Origin: Kalymmatonema hyalinum WJT4-NPBG1 | GTDB lineage: Bacteria; Cyanobacteriota; Cyanobacteriia; Cyanobacteriales; Nostocaceae | Assembly (NCBI GenBank): GCA_019359075.1 | Contig: JAHHIB010000086.1 | Location: forward strand, 1 to 37,284 | Direction of reading: 5' to 3' | DNA length: 37,284 nt | Shown: piece by piece, positions 16,753 through 25,431 of the stretch | Position numbering within the stretch: the stretch's first letter is position 1 | How the letters are laid out: every line of letters begins with the position of its first letter | Notes under the pieces: generated by a model | What the model was told of the DNA's origin: nothing | Databases searched by the model: none | The model's input: the letters and a program-made list of their open reading frames with translations, nothing else | Program-made: the position numbers and the translations under genes

Positions 16753-17946
16753 ATGACCTCGCTGTCTCCTCACAACAAAGCCAAAGCCCTCAAGCCCAGC
16801 AGCCGTCGCCCTGCAAAAGAACTCTGTAGCGAGTGCGGGCTTTGCGATACATACTATATTCACTATGTCAAGGAAGCCTGCGCTTTTATTAATCAGCAGA
16901 TAGGTGAATTGGAAGAACAAACCCACACGCGATCGCGCAATTTAGACAACCCTGATGAAGTATATTTTGGTGTTCATCAAGACATGATGGCGGCGCAGAA
17001 AAAGCAGCCTATCCCTGGTGCCCAATGGACGGGCATTGTGAGCACCATTGCTATTGAAATGCTCAATCGCGGTATTGTTGAAGGTGTAGTTTGCGTACAA
17101 AACACCAAAGAAGACCGCTTTGGTCCCATGCCCGTCATCGCTCGAACCCCAGAAGAAATACTGGCAGCTAAAGTAAACAAACCAACGCTCTCGCCTAACC
17201 TTTCGGTGTTGGAACAGGTGGAAAAATCGGGGCTAAAGCGGCTGTTGGTGATTGGTGTTGGTTGTCAAATTCAGGCATTACGAGCTGTTGAAAAACAACT
17301 TGGCTTAGAAAAGCTGTATGTTTTGGGAACGCCTTGTGTAGATAATGTTAACCGCGCTGGACTCCAAAAATTCCTAGAAACGACCAGCAAATCGCCTGAT
17401 ACAGTCGTGCATTACGAATTCATGCAGGATTTTCGCGTTCACTTCAAACACGAGGATGGATCAAGCGAAACCGTACCTTTCTTTGGACTGAAGACTAACC
17501 AACTTAAAGATGTGTTTGCCCCCTCGTGCATGAGTTGCTTTGATTATGTCAATTCTTTGGCGGATTTAGTCGTTGGTTATATGGGCGCACCTTTTGGCTG
17601 GCAGTGGATTGTGGTTAGAAATGAACAAGGCAAGGAAATGTTGGACTTGGTGAATGACCAAATAGAAACTCAGCCAGTCATGTCGAAGGGCGATCGCAAA
17701 GCAGCAGTGCAACAAAGTATACCCGCCTACGACAAAGGTGTCACCCTTCCGATGTGGGCAGCGAAACTTATGGGTGTGGTTATCGAAAAAATTGGTCCTA
17801 AAGGTTTAGAATACGCTCGGTTCTCGATTGATTCCCACTTCACCCGTAATTACTTATATGTAAAGCGGAATCATCCAGAGAAATTAGAAGCGCACGTTCC
17901 AGAATTTGCCAAGCGCATTGTTGGACAGTATAAATTGCCAGAATAA
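16753..17946 (+). CDS. bciB: Ferredoxin-type 3,8-divinyl (proto)chlorophyllide 8-vinyl reductase
   Basis: A 397-residue flavin and iron-sulfur enzyme of the FrhB (F420 hydrogenase beta) superfamily that reduces the 8-vinyl group in chlorophyll synthesis. LCSECGLCDTYY gives Cys25, Cys28 and Cys31 of a [4Fe-4S] site. GVGCQIQALRA and LGTPCVDNVNRAGLQKFL are conserved in BciB and its plant relative HCAR. APSCMSCFDYVN near residue 256 adds a CxxC. Length and motifs fit cyanobacterial BciB (Slr1923 type). It diverges from the PspA-like gene. Its first 10 bases were copied to 14811-14820 by the tandem duplication. Confidence 0.9.
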   Translation: MTSLSPHNKAKALKPSSRRPAKELCSECGLCDTYYIHYVKEACAFINQQIGELEEQTHTRSRNLDNPDEVYFGVHQDMMAAQKKQPIPGAQWTGIVSTIAIEMLNRGIVEGVVCVQNTKEDRFGPMPVIARTPEEILAAKVNKPTLSPNLSVLEQVEKSGLKRLLVIGVGCQIQALRAVEKQLGLEKLYVLGTPCVDNVNRAGLQKFLETTSKSPDTVVHYEFMQDFRVHFKHEDGSSETVPFFGLKTNQLKDVFAPSCMSCFDYVNSLADLVVGYMGAPFGWQWIVVRNEQGKEMLDLVNDQIETQPVMSKGDRKAAVQQSIPAYDKGVTLPMWAAKLMGVVIEKIGPKGLEYARFSIDSHFTRNYLYVKRNHPEKLEAHVPEFAKRIVGQYKLPE

Positions 17947-18412
17947 TAGTTATAATTATTCTCATTTAAAACCAATACGCATTTGGTTTAAGTAGGGTGG
18001 GCAATGCCTACCCTAATTTATTAAAATGCTTCAAAAAAATATAATTGTATAAGTTATATAGGCAATTTTTAACATTTTACTTTCGTCTTATATGCACTGC
18101 CTACACACTCTTCGAGTTATTTCAATTAAAGAAATATAAGTTTATATTTATATTTTAAAAGTACCTCTTAAAGCATAATTAACACTGAGATTAACTAAGC
18201 TTAACTTTGTAAGTATATTCTCTTCATGGATTAGTTAAGTGCGTAAGTGTGAAAATAGAAAATTTTTGTGCAAAAACTTGAGAAATATGTACTTGGTGTA
18301 AACCATATTAAACAGTCTGCTTAGGCATGGAAACGCTACAGATATTTCTTAATTTTGGTCTAGGTATTGCACAAAATCTACTTATCTTTAGATACAAATA
18401 AATCAGGAGACT
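17947..18412. other. Intergenic region between bciB and the PhoX-family gene
   Basis: A hairpin at 17993-18015 (TAGGGT-G-GGC / GCC-T-ACCCTA, AAT loop) sits 47 bp after the bciB stop. It is a repeat common in cyanobacteria and may end the bciB transcript, although no long U-run follows. Three TTAAC half-sites at 18179, 18191 and 18201 lie about 210 bp before the next ATG. Nothing else was recognised. Confidence 0.5.
18179..18205 (+). promoter_or_regulatory. Possible Pho box upstream of the PhoX-family gene
   Basis: TTAAC occurs at 18179, 18191 and 18201, spacings of 12 and 10 bp. Cyanobacterial SphR/PhoB boxes are described as TTAACC-like repeats with an 11-bp period, and the downstream gene is phosphatase-like. 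The uneven spacing and high AT content make this tentative. Confidence 0.3.
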
Positions 18413-19774
18413 ATGACTTTTTCACGAAGACGTTTTTTTGCTCTTGCAGGCACGACTGCTGCAACTCTTGTTGTTGGAGATGCTTTGAAGGGTCTTTATG
18501 CGAGAGCGCAAGGGACAGCGATAACAACTGATGCATATGGTCCTCTCATCCCCGACCCCAATGGCTTGTTAGATTTACCACGCGGATTTCAATATCGAGC
18601 ATTTTCCCGCACACGCGATTTAATGAGTGATGGCAACTCTGTGCCTGGTGGTCATGATGGGATGGCTACTTTTGCTGGACCAAATCGCACCGTTATCTTA
18701 GTTCGCAATCACGAACTTAGCCCAAACTCAACAACAGAAGTTATCGGCAATAGGTACGACGAGTTTTGTAAGGGTGGCACAACGACATTAATCGTTGGTC
18801 CAGATCGCAAACTCATTAGAGATTATGCTTCCCTAGCAGGAACCTATCGTAATTGCGCTGGTGGTCCAACTCCCTGGGGATCATGGATTAGTTGTGAAGA
18901 AAACACCTCTACTCCTGAGACGACTCCTGAGACGATAGAACAGCCAGCAAATTCTGGTATCTTCGTACCCAATCCGAACAAAGTTTCCAAGCGCCACGGT
19001 TATAATTTTGAAGTTCCTGCACTTCGTAGACCTAAAAACGGTACTGTTGACCCTGTACCTTTGGTAGAAATGGGTCGGTTTAACCACGAAGCTGTCGCCA
19101 TAGACCCCAGAACAGGAATTGTCTATGAGACAGAAGACCGGGGAGATAGCCTTTTTTATCGCTTCATTCCTAACAAACCAGGTAATTTGCAAGCAGGTGG
19201 TATCCTTGAGGCTCTCAAAATTAAGAATATGCCTCAAGTCAATACCAAAGAAAATTTCCCTGTAGGTCAACGCATGGAGGCTGAGTGGGTTCGCATTGAA
19301 GATTACGATCCTGCTGAAGACACAGTGCGTAAAGAAGGTATTGAGAAAGGAGCCGCACAATTTGCTCGCGGCGAGGGAATCTGGTATGGCAATGGAGAGT
19401 TTTACTTCTGTGCTACAAGTGGCGGTGCTAGCAGTTTAGGTCAGGTTTGGCGCTATATTCCTGGCAAAAATGCTAAACAAGGTGGCACCATCGAACTCTT
19501 TGTTGAGCCAAACGATAAAAGCATACTAGATATGCCCGATAACATAGTCGTAGCTCCCTTTGGGGACCTTATCCTTTGTGAAGATGGCAGCGACGAGCAG
19601 TTCGTTGTTGGGGTGACTCCTAAAGGGGAACTCTACCAATTTGCTCGTAACGCCATTAATACGAGTGAGTTCGCCGGTGCTTGCTTCTCTCCAGATGGTC
19701 AAACTTTATTCGTGAATATCCAAACCCCCGGAATCACTTTTGCTATTTGGGGACCTTGGGATCGGCATTCCTAG
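18413..19774 (+). CDS. PhoX/DUF839-family protein, Tat-exported
   Basis: A 453-residue protein beginning with a twin-arginine signal (SRRRFFALAGTTAATLVV, residues 3-20) and a probable cleavage after ARAQG. The mature part has beta-propeller sequences of the PhoX (DUF839) family: LPRGFQYRAFSRT, VRNHEL, GGPTPWGSWISCEEN near residue 152, FNHEAVAIDPRTGIVYETEDRGDSLFYRF near 223-250, and FSPDGQTLFVNIQTPG at the end. PhoX enzymes are Ca/Fe-dependent phosphatases. This is a short form, so phosphatase activity is likely but not certain. It acts outside the plasma membrane. Single gene with AGGAG before the ATG. Confidence 0.85.
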   Translation: MTFSRRRFFALAGTTAATLVVGDALKGLYARAQGTAITTDAYGPLIPDPNGLLDLPRGFQYRAFSRTRDLMSDGNSVPGGHDGMATFAGPNRTVILVRNHELSPNSTTEVIGNRYDEFCKGGTTTLIVGPDRKLIRDYASLAGTYRNCAGGPTPWGSWISCEENTSTPETTPETIEQPANSGIFVPNPNKVSKRHGYNFEVPALRRPKNGTVDPVPLVEMGRFNHEAVAIDPRTGIVYETEDRGDSLFYRFIPNKPGNLQAGGILEALKIKNMPQVNTKENFPVGQRMEAEWVRIEDYDPAEDTVRKEGIEKGAAQFARGEGIWYGNGEFYFCATSGGASSLGQVWRYIPGKNAKQGGTIELFVEPNDKSILDMPDNIVVAPFGDLILCEDGSDEQFVVGVTPKGELYQFARNAINTSEFAGACFSPDGQTLFVNIQTPGITFAIWGPWDRHS

Positions 19775-20007
19775 GACTAGCTTTGTGTCGTGATCGGACG
19801 CTCTCGTTGCCAAGAAATTTTGAGCCGCGGGAGCTTTTTTGCATAAATTGTAGAATCAATCAAACCTGATCTGGAATGCCGTCATTACGATTTGTATCTA
19901 TAACTGTTTTTATCTGGCTAAAATACAACGCTACCCAATGGAACATTGGACTGTTGGGGGAGACTCGTTGTGTATTAATCTCTGCCAAAGATTAAAATTT
20001 AACAGTT

Positions 20008-21669
20008 ATGGCAGCATTGAAAGCTTCTCCTCAAGTCAATTTCCCAAGCTTTTTTCGCAATCTTGATCCCATATCTAAATTCATCTTTATCTGCTTAGGG
20101 TTTGCCAGCGTAAGCTTAGTTGCACTAACCACTTGGAGGGTTGTTGGTTATTTGACAGCACCTCACTTGACTCTTGCAGCAGGGGATCCGGAAGGAGAAA
20201 GCTATATTATCAGCGAAGCGATTCAAAAGGTTGTTGAACGCAGGTCGAATATTAACATTACAGTCATACCTACTGGGGGTACAGCAGACAGCCTGAAAAA
20301 ATTGGAAGAAGGTAGTGTAGAGTTAGCAGCAGCTCAAGCAGACGTTGCTTCTGAGCAAATGGATGTATCAGCTTATAACGAGGAATCATCAAAGCCAGAA
20401 GGATCACACGCTTCAGTCAGAACCGTAGCTGTCTTGTATAAAGATTTGTTCCAGTTAGTTGTGAGAGACCCTAAAATTAAGCAATTCTCTCAACTCAGGG
20501 GTAAGACAGTTGCTTTACCTATTAAGGGCGGGCAATATAAGTCTTTTGAAAAAGTAGCACGGCATTACGGTTTACTTAAAGAAGACAAAAACACACTAGA
20601 TATTAAAGTTACAGGTTTAAATCAGAGTCAAGACTACGACGATAAGCAAGCCGAAGAAGATTTTAAATTTCAAAGAGCAGATGCTTTGTTTCGTGTCCGC
20701 GCTATAGGTAACCAAGGTATTTCTACACTTGTTAAAGAGTACGGTGGAAGATTGGTGCCTATTCAACAGGCGAAAGCAATGAAAATTCAACATCCTGCTT
20801 TTGAAAGCACTGAAATTCCTCAAGGAGCATACAAAGGCAATGTCGCCGTACCTGACGAAGACTTACCAACAGTCGCAGTTTCAAGAATTTTAGTAGCAAG
20901 AGATACAGTAGATAAAAGTATTATCCAAGAAATAACTCGCGTCATATTTGAGCATCGTCAAGAAATAGCCAATGCCATTTCTCAAAAGCATTCTGAGGTT
21001 AAACCTTTGATTGCTAGTATCGACCGTCCAAGCGATACAGGTGGTAGTATCCCTCCGATTCATCCAGGTGCAGTTGCTTTTTATGAACGAGATAAACCCT
21101 CTTTTGTGCAAGAAAATTCCGACTTTTTAGCTTTAATTTTAACAGTTATCCTACTAGCATTTTCCTGGATTCGGCAACTGAAGCTTTGGATGGAAAGTAG
21201 TAGAAAGAATGAGGCTGATGAATATATTGCTAGAGCTATTAATTTAATGAACGCCAGTCAAGGCAATCTTGAAGATAGGCAAAAGCAACTCGATGATGTT
21301 TTTAGAAAAGCCGCCGATTCTCTCATTTATGAGAAAATTTCCCAGGAGTCATTCCGAACTTTTAACGAAGCTTACAAAACGACTCGGGAAGCGATTGAGC
21401 GTGAAGGACAACTCGCTCAGCAACAAATAGAACACAAGCAAAGAGAAGTTTCTGCAACCTATATCAAGGCTGTTGTTGAACTGCTGCGCGATAGCAAACA
21501 AAGTAAGGATTTACTTCAACAAAAAATAGATAAAATTCTTAAAGAAGTCGCCGAAAAACTGATTTTAGAAGAAATTTCTCAAGAATCATTCCGAACTTTT
21601 ATTGAAGCTTACAAAACCACAAGAGATGCTATTGAACGCCAACCCCCATTTGGGGGAATTCAAAATTAA
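20008..21669 (+). CDS. Membrane-anchored TAXI-family (TRAP-type) solute-binding protein
   Basis: A 553-residue protein. TM1 spans about residues 27-50. A TAXI periplasmic binding domain follows (about 54-345): LTLAAGDPEGESYIISEAI, VIPTGGTADSLKKLEEG and ELAAAQADVA are family signatures. TM2 spans about 370-388, and a cytoplasmic coiled coil contains two near copies of ISQESFRTFxEAYKTTRxAIER. No TRAP permease gene is adjacent, so it may be a sensor or scaffold instead of a transporter subunit. The last residues (QPPFGGIQN) come from a CCCCCATTTGGGGG hairpin and an AATTCAAAAT repeat, suggesting the original C-terminus was replaced by intergenic repeat sequence. Confidence 0.85.
   Translation: MAALKASPQVNFPSFFRNLDPISKFIFICLGFASVSLVALTTWRVVGYLTAPHLTLAAGDPEGESYIISEAIQKVVERRSNINITVIPTGGTADSLKKLEEGSVELAAAQADVASEQMDVSAYNEESSKPEGSHASVRTVAVLYKDLFQLVVRDPKIKQFSQLRGKTVALPIKGGQYKSFEKVARHYGLLKEDKNTLDIKVTGLNQSQDYDDKQAEEDFKFQRADALFRVRAIGNQGISTLVKEYGGRLVPIQQAKAMKIQHPAFESTEIPQGAYKGNVAVPDEDLPTVAVSRILVARDTVDKSIIQEITRVIFEHRQEIANAISQKHSEVKPLIASIDRPSDTGGSIPPIHPGAVAFYERDKPSFVQENSDFLALILTVILLAFSWIRQLKLWMESSRKNEADEYIARAINLMNASQGNLEDRQKQLDDVFRKAADSLIYEKISQESFRTFNEAYKTTREAIEREGQLAQQQIEHKQREVSATYIKAVVELLRDSKQSKDLLQQKIDKILKEVAEKLILEEISQESFRTFIEAYKTTRDAIERQPPFGGIQN
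21643..21656. repeat. CCCCCA/TGGGGG hairpin overlapping the end of the TAXI gene
   Basis: A 6-bp perfect GC-rich inverted repeat lies inside the last codons and is followed by AATTCAAAATTAAAAATTC repeats. It could act as a 3' hairpin. It resembles dispersed intergenic repeats of Nostocales. Confidence 0.45.
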
Positions 21670-21728
21670 AAATTCAAAATAAAAAAATATAATTTTGAAT
21701 TCTGAATGCGTCAATTGGAGCGAAGCGA

Positions 21729-22958
21729 CTAGGCTGGTCCCACAGCTTCTATTGCTGCTTGCAAGGCGATCGCTACATGAGTCCAATGCGTTCCACCTTG
21801 GCAATAAACGACGTAAGGTTCGCGTAAAGGACCATCGGCTGAAAATTCGGAGGTGCTCCCCTCAATAAAAGTCCCGCCAGCCATCACGACCTTACTTTCA
21901 TAACCTGGCATTTCATCGGGTATGGGGTCAAGGTAGGAACCGATGGGTGAATGCTGTTGAATTGCCCGACAAAAAGCAATGAGTTTTTGAGCAGAACCCA
22001 GTTTAATTGCCTGAATGACATCCCGACGGGGGAGCAACGGTGCTGGATTGACTGGATAACCCAGTTTGTCAAATACATAACCAGTAAGGTGAGTCCCCTT
22101 CATCGCCTCTCCTACCATTTGGGGCGCCAGAAACAGCCCTTGGAAGAGCAGGCGATTTTGGTCAAAAGTGGCACCTCCATAACTGCCAATTCCTGGCGCG
22201 GTGAGGCGACAAGCAGCGGCTTCTACCAAGTCAGCGCGACCGGCGACATAACCACCAGCAGTGACAATCGTACCACCAGGGTTTTTAATCAATGACCCAG
22301 CGATTAAATCAGCGCCAACGTGAGTCGGTTCCTGAGTTTCAATAAATTCGCCGTAGCAGTTATCGACAAAGCAGATAGTGTTGGGGTTTTGCTGTTTGAC
22401 CAAGTGGATAATTTTTTCAATTTCCGCTATAGATAGGCTAGGACGCCAAAAATAGCCACATGAACGCTGAATGAGTACTAAACGAGTTTTTTCCTCCACC
22501 GCATGGCTTAAAGCTTGCCAATTTATGGTTCCTTCTGGAGTAAGATCTAATTGTCGGTAATGAATGTCAAACTCAGTTAATGAGCCTTGACCTTGACCTC
22601 GTAATCCAATAACTTCTTCAAGGGTATCGTAGGGTGCGCCTACCACCGCTAGCATTTCATCACCAGGACGGAGAACACCAAATAAAGCACAAGCGATCGC
22701 GTGGGTTCCGGAAACAAACTGTACTCGTACAGCTGCCGCCTCAGCGCCCACCACCTCCGCAAAAAGTTTATCTAAAGTCTCTCGCCCTAAGTCGTCGTGT
22801 CCGTATCCTGAAACACCTGTAAAATGGTGTGCGCCGACTCTTTGATGGCGAAAGGCATTTAATACTCGTTGAACATTTTGCTTGACCTGAGCGTCAATTC
22901 CAGAAAAAATCTGTAACAGTGCCTGTTCTGCTTCATGCATCTGCTCCAAGCTGTCCAT
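21729..22958 (-). CDS. PLP-dependent lyase, methionine gamma-lyase / aluminium-resistance family
   Basis: A 409-residue fold-type I PLP enzyme of the family annotated as cystathionine beta-lyase involved in aluminium resistance (YnbB type). AGSLIKNPGGTIV holds the Schiff-base lysine. CFVDNCYGEF near residue 200 contains the aspartate that contacts the PLP ring. YGGATFDQNRLLFQGLFLAPQMVGEA and the C-terminal YCQGGTHWTHVAIALQ are typical. The frame opens at a GTG (22973), but the ATG at 22958 has AAGAGGAA just upstream and is preferred. The true substrate is unknown. It is divergent from desC, with an 84-bp gap. Confidence 0.85.
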   Translation of the reverse strand: MDSLEQMHEAEQALLQIFSGIDAQVKQNVQRVLNAFRHQRVGAHHFTGVSGYGHDDLGRETLDKLFAEVVGAEAAAVRVQFVSGTHAIACALFGVLRPGDEMLAVVGAPYDTLEEVIGLRGQGQGSLTEFDIHYRQLDLTPEGTINWQALSHAVEEKTRLVLIQRSCGYFWRPSLSIAEIEKIIHLVKQQNPNTICFVDNCYGEFIETQEPTHVGADLIAGSLIKNPGGTIVTAGGYVAGRADLVEAAACRLTAPGIGSYGGATFDQNRLLFQGLFLAPQMVGEAMKGTHLTGYVFDKLGYPVNPAPLLPRRDVIQAIKLGSAQKLIAFCRAIQQHSPIGSYLDPIPDEMPGYESKVVMAGGTFIEGSTSEFSADGPLREPYVVYCQGGTHWTHVAIALQAAIEAVGPA

Positions 22959-23042
22959 TAGTTCCTCTTTCACAAAAACATAAAGTTTGCGGATTTTTAA
23001 ATCGCGCGGATCAGTCTGACCAATTCCTATTCAGGTTACTGC

Positions 23043-23858
23043 ATGACAATTGCTACATCAACCAAAACCCAACTCAATTGGTTTCACATCGCATTTTTCC
23101 TTCCTTTGCACATCGGCGCTTTGTTGGCTTTCTTTCCGGCGTTCTTTAGCTGGAAAGCAGTCGGCGTATGTTTGTTGCTTTACTGGATAACTGGTGGTTT
23201 GGGTATTACCTTAGGTTTTCACCGCCTTGTCACCCACCGCAGTTTTCAAACTCCCAAGTGGCTAGAGTATTTTCTCGTTTTTTGCGGGACACTCGCTTGC
23301 CAAGGAGGACCAATCGATTGGATAGGAATGCACCGCATACACCATGTGCATTCTGATCAAGAGTTAGACCCCCATGATTCTAACCAGGGCTTTTGGTGGA
23401 GTCATATGGGTTGGATGCTTCATCATTCACCTGCTTTCGCAGAAGTTCCTCGCTTTACGAAAGACATTGCCGACGACCCAGTTTATCAGTTTTTGCAGAA
23501 GAATATGGTTTTAATCCAGGTCGCCCTGGGTGTAGTCCTGTTGTTGCTGGGTGGCTGGTCTTTTGTAGTATGGGGGATTTTTGTTCGCCTGATCTTTGTG
23601 TGGCATTGCACCTGGTTTGTCAACAGTGCTACCCATAAATTCGGTTATCGGACTTATGAATCAGACGATCGCTCTACAAACTGCTGGTGGGTGGCGTTAC
23701 TCACCTATGGTGAAGGCTGGCACAATAATCACCATGCCTTTCAGTACTCCGCTCGTCACGGGTTGAAATGGTGGGAATTCGACCTCACTTGGCTCACCAT
23801 TCAATTGCTACAAGTACTCGGTCTGGCTACGAATGTGAAGCTTGCCCCACAAAAGTAG
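23043..23858 (+). CDS. desC: Delta-9 acyl-lipid desaturase
   Basis: A 271-residue integral membrane di-iron desaturase that puts the first double bond into stearoyl chains on thylakoid lipids. The three histidine boxes are HRLVTH (60-65), HRIHH (97-101) and HNNHH (about 226-230), with four hydrophobic segments between them. Length and boxes match cyanobacterial DesC. It heads a same-strand run desC-desA-desB, but gaps of about 260 bp suggest separate promoters. Confidence 0.92.
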   Translation: MTIATSTKTQLNWFHIAFFLPLHIGALLAFFPAFFSWKAVGVCLLLYWITGGLGITLGFHRLVTHRSFQTPKWLEYFLVFCGTLACQGGPIDWIGMHRIHHVHSDQELDPHDSNQGFWWSHMGWMLHHSPAFAEVPRFTKDIADDPVYQFLQKNMVLIQVALGVVLLLLGGWSFVVWGIFVRLIFVWHCTWFVNSATHKFGYRTYESDDRSTNCWWVALLTYGEGWHNNHHAFQYSARHGLKWWEFDLTWLTIQLLQVLGLATNVKLAPQK

Positions 23859-24119
23859 TAAGCGGTTAGTAGTTAGCAATCCTTGATCTTATCCAATTTT
23901 CAATGTAAATGCCCGGAGGGCAGCTTGCCAAAGGGTATTTTGAATTGCTTACTCTCCCCCGCCGCTTCTCGACTACTGCTTAAGTATCAGCGGGGGTTTA
24001 TTGCGGGTGCGCTGGGGTGCATTAGATTGCTATAATCCAAAACGCGAATGTTACAAAACTTTGCGACAGCCACTTATTTAGTGATTTGGTAGTGAGGTTT
24101 GTTGTCTTTTCAGGTATTC
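23859..24119. other. desC-desA intergenic region
   Basis: It contains a TGCCCGGAGGGCA palindrome near 23909, a dispersed repeat type, and a CCCCCGC ... GCGGGGG pair at about 23957-23995 that could form a long terminator-like hairpin after desC. No gene was seen. Confidence 0.4.
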
Positions 24120-25172
24120 ATGACTACATCAACAATCAACAGCCAGAAGTCAGCTTATGATTTTGGCAATTCCGACCTTAAGCTAAAAGATATTATCAAA
24201 ACTCTGCCAAAAGAATGTTTTGAGCAGGATCGCCGCAAAGCTTGGACAAAAGTGCTAACCAGTGTCTTGATGGTTGGCTTGGGCTACTTCAGCCTGACAA
24301 TTGCTCCTTGGTTTCTCTTACCCTTGGCATGGATTTTTACTGGCACTGCTTTGACCGGTTTTTTTGTCATCGGGCATGATTGTGCTCATCGTTCATTTGC
24401 CAAGCGTCGTTGGGTTAACGATTTGGTGGGGCATTTCATGATGATGCCGTTGATTTACCCCTTCCATAGTTGGCGCATTCAGCACAATTATCACCACTCT
24501 CACACTAACAAGCTGGATGAAGACAACGCGTGGCATCCAATCACCACAGAACTTTTTGAAAGTTGTGGAAAAATCCCGCAGTGGGGCTTCGAGCTGTTTC
24601 TGGGCTATAAATTGTGGTGGATAGGCTCAATCGTTCATTGTGGACTTTTGCACTTTGATTGGTCTAAGTTCCGAGAAAAAGACCAATCCAGCGTGAAGTT
24701 TTCAGTAGCTGTGGTTGTGCTTTTTGCTGCGATCGCTTTCCCGATTCTCATCGCCACAACAGGGATTTGGGGATTTGTGAAATTTTGGCTACTTCCGTGG
24801 CTTGTTTACCATTTTTGGATGAGTACCTTTACCCTGGTTCACCATACCGCTCCAGACGTTCCTTTTTTGGCAGAATCTAAGTGGAACCAGGCTCTAGCTC
24901 AGCTATATGGTACGGTTCACTGCGACTACCCCCGTTGGGTAGAAATCTTTTGCCACGATATCAATGTCCACGTTCCCCATCACATTTCCACTGCCATTCC
25001 TTCTTATAATTTGCGGATGGCTTATGGCAGTATCAAAGAAAATTGGGGAGCGTATCTGCATGATGAATGTCGGTTTTCTTGGTCTTTAATCAAGCGAATT
25101 ACAGACCAGTGTCACCTGTACATAACGGATAGTGGCTATCAGTCTTTTAAAGACTATTACGCAGGGCGATAA
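24120..25172 (+). CDS. desA: Delta-12 acyl-lipid desaturase
   Basis: A 350-residue membrane di-iron desaturase converting oleoyl to linoleoyl chains on glycerolipids, using ferredoxin. Histidine boxes are HDCAH (about 86-90), HNYHH (about 122-126) and HVPHH (about 285-289). The frame opens with a TTG at 24099, but the ATG at 24120 gives the expected MTTSTIN N-terminus. A decayed fragment of a second desA copy lies at 26613-26781. Confidence 0.93.
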   Translation: MTTSTINSQKSAYDFGNSDLKLKDIIKTLPKECFEQDRRKAWTKVLTSVLMVGLGYFSLTIAPWFLLPLAWIFTGTALTGFFVIGHDCAHRSFAKRRWVNDLVGHFMMMPLIYPFHSWRIQHNYHHSHTNKLDEDNAWHPITTELFESCGKIPQWGFELFLGYKLWWIGSIVHCGLLHFDWSKFREKDQSSVKFSVAVVVLFAAIAFPILIATTGIWGFVKFWLLPWLVYHFWMSTFTLVHHTAPDVPFLAESKWNQALAQLYGTVHCDYPRWVEIFCHDINVHVPHHISTAIPSYNLRMAYGSIKENWGAYLHDECRFSWSLIKRITDQCHLYITDSGYQSFKDYYAGR

Positions 25173-25431
25173 GCTAATAGCTTATAGCTCTAAAAAATAG
25201 ATTCTGGCAATTCTTAAATACAAGTATGGTTAAGGAAATTGCCAGATATGACTCTGCTGCTTTGCACTTGGACGCACTTAGGGATAGCTAAACCTAAAGT
25301 AGTGCGATGTTCCGAACGCGAGTGCGTGCCATGCAGGGCATTGGCGCGAAGCCCCGCAAAGGGCGATCGCAGAGTTAGATTACCTTGCCTAAAAAACTTA
25401 ACACCCATTTCATATCCAGTCACACAATCAA
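25173..25431. other. desA-desB intergenic region
   Basis: A 10-bp perfect inverted repeat (TCTGGCAATT at 25203-25212, AATTGCCAGA at 25237-25246) may end the desA transcript. A GC-rich stretch at 25305-25372 with a HIP1 site and GCGAAGCCCCGC resembles the palindromic repeats scattered in Nostoc-type genomes. Confidence 0.4.

Larger units (their letters stand above)
14821..16762. repeat. Tandem duplication, unit 2
   Basis: The second unit starts at the junction ATGACCTCGC|GTATACAAC and runs to the tenth base of the real bciB gene. It carries the truncated NTF2-like copy, a 50-codon HNH chimera left by a 626-bp internal deletion (equivalent to 12885-13510 of unit 1), a copied CTTTA element, the glycine-zipper PspA-like gene and its upstream region. 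Confidence 0.8.

Noticed and set aside
18881-19360. 159-codon frame antisense to the PhoX-family gene
   Set aside because: It lies fully inside a well-supported coding region on the other strand, and its composition (many Phe, Cys, Arg) is that of an antisense shadow.
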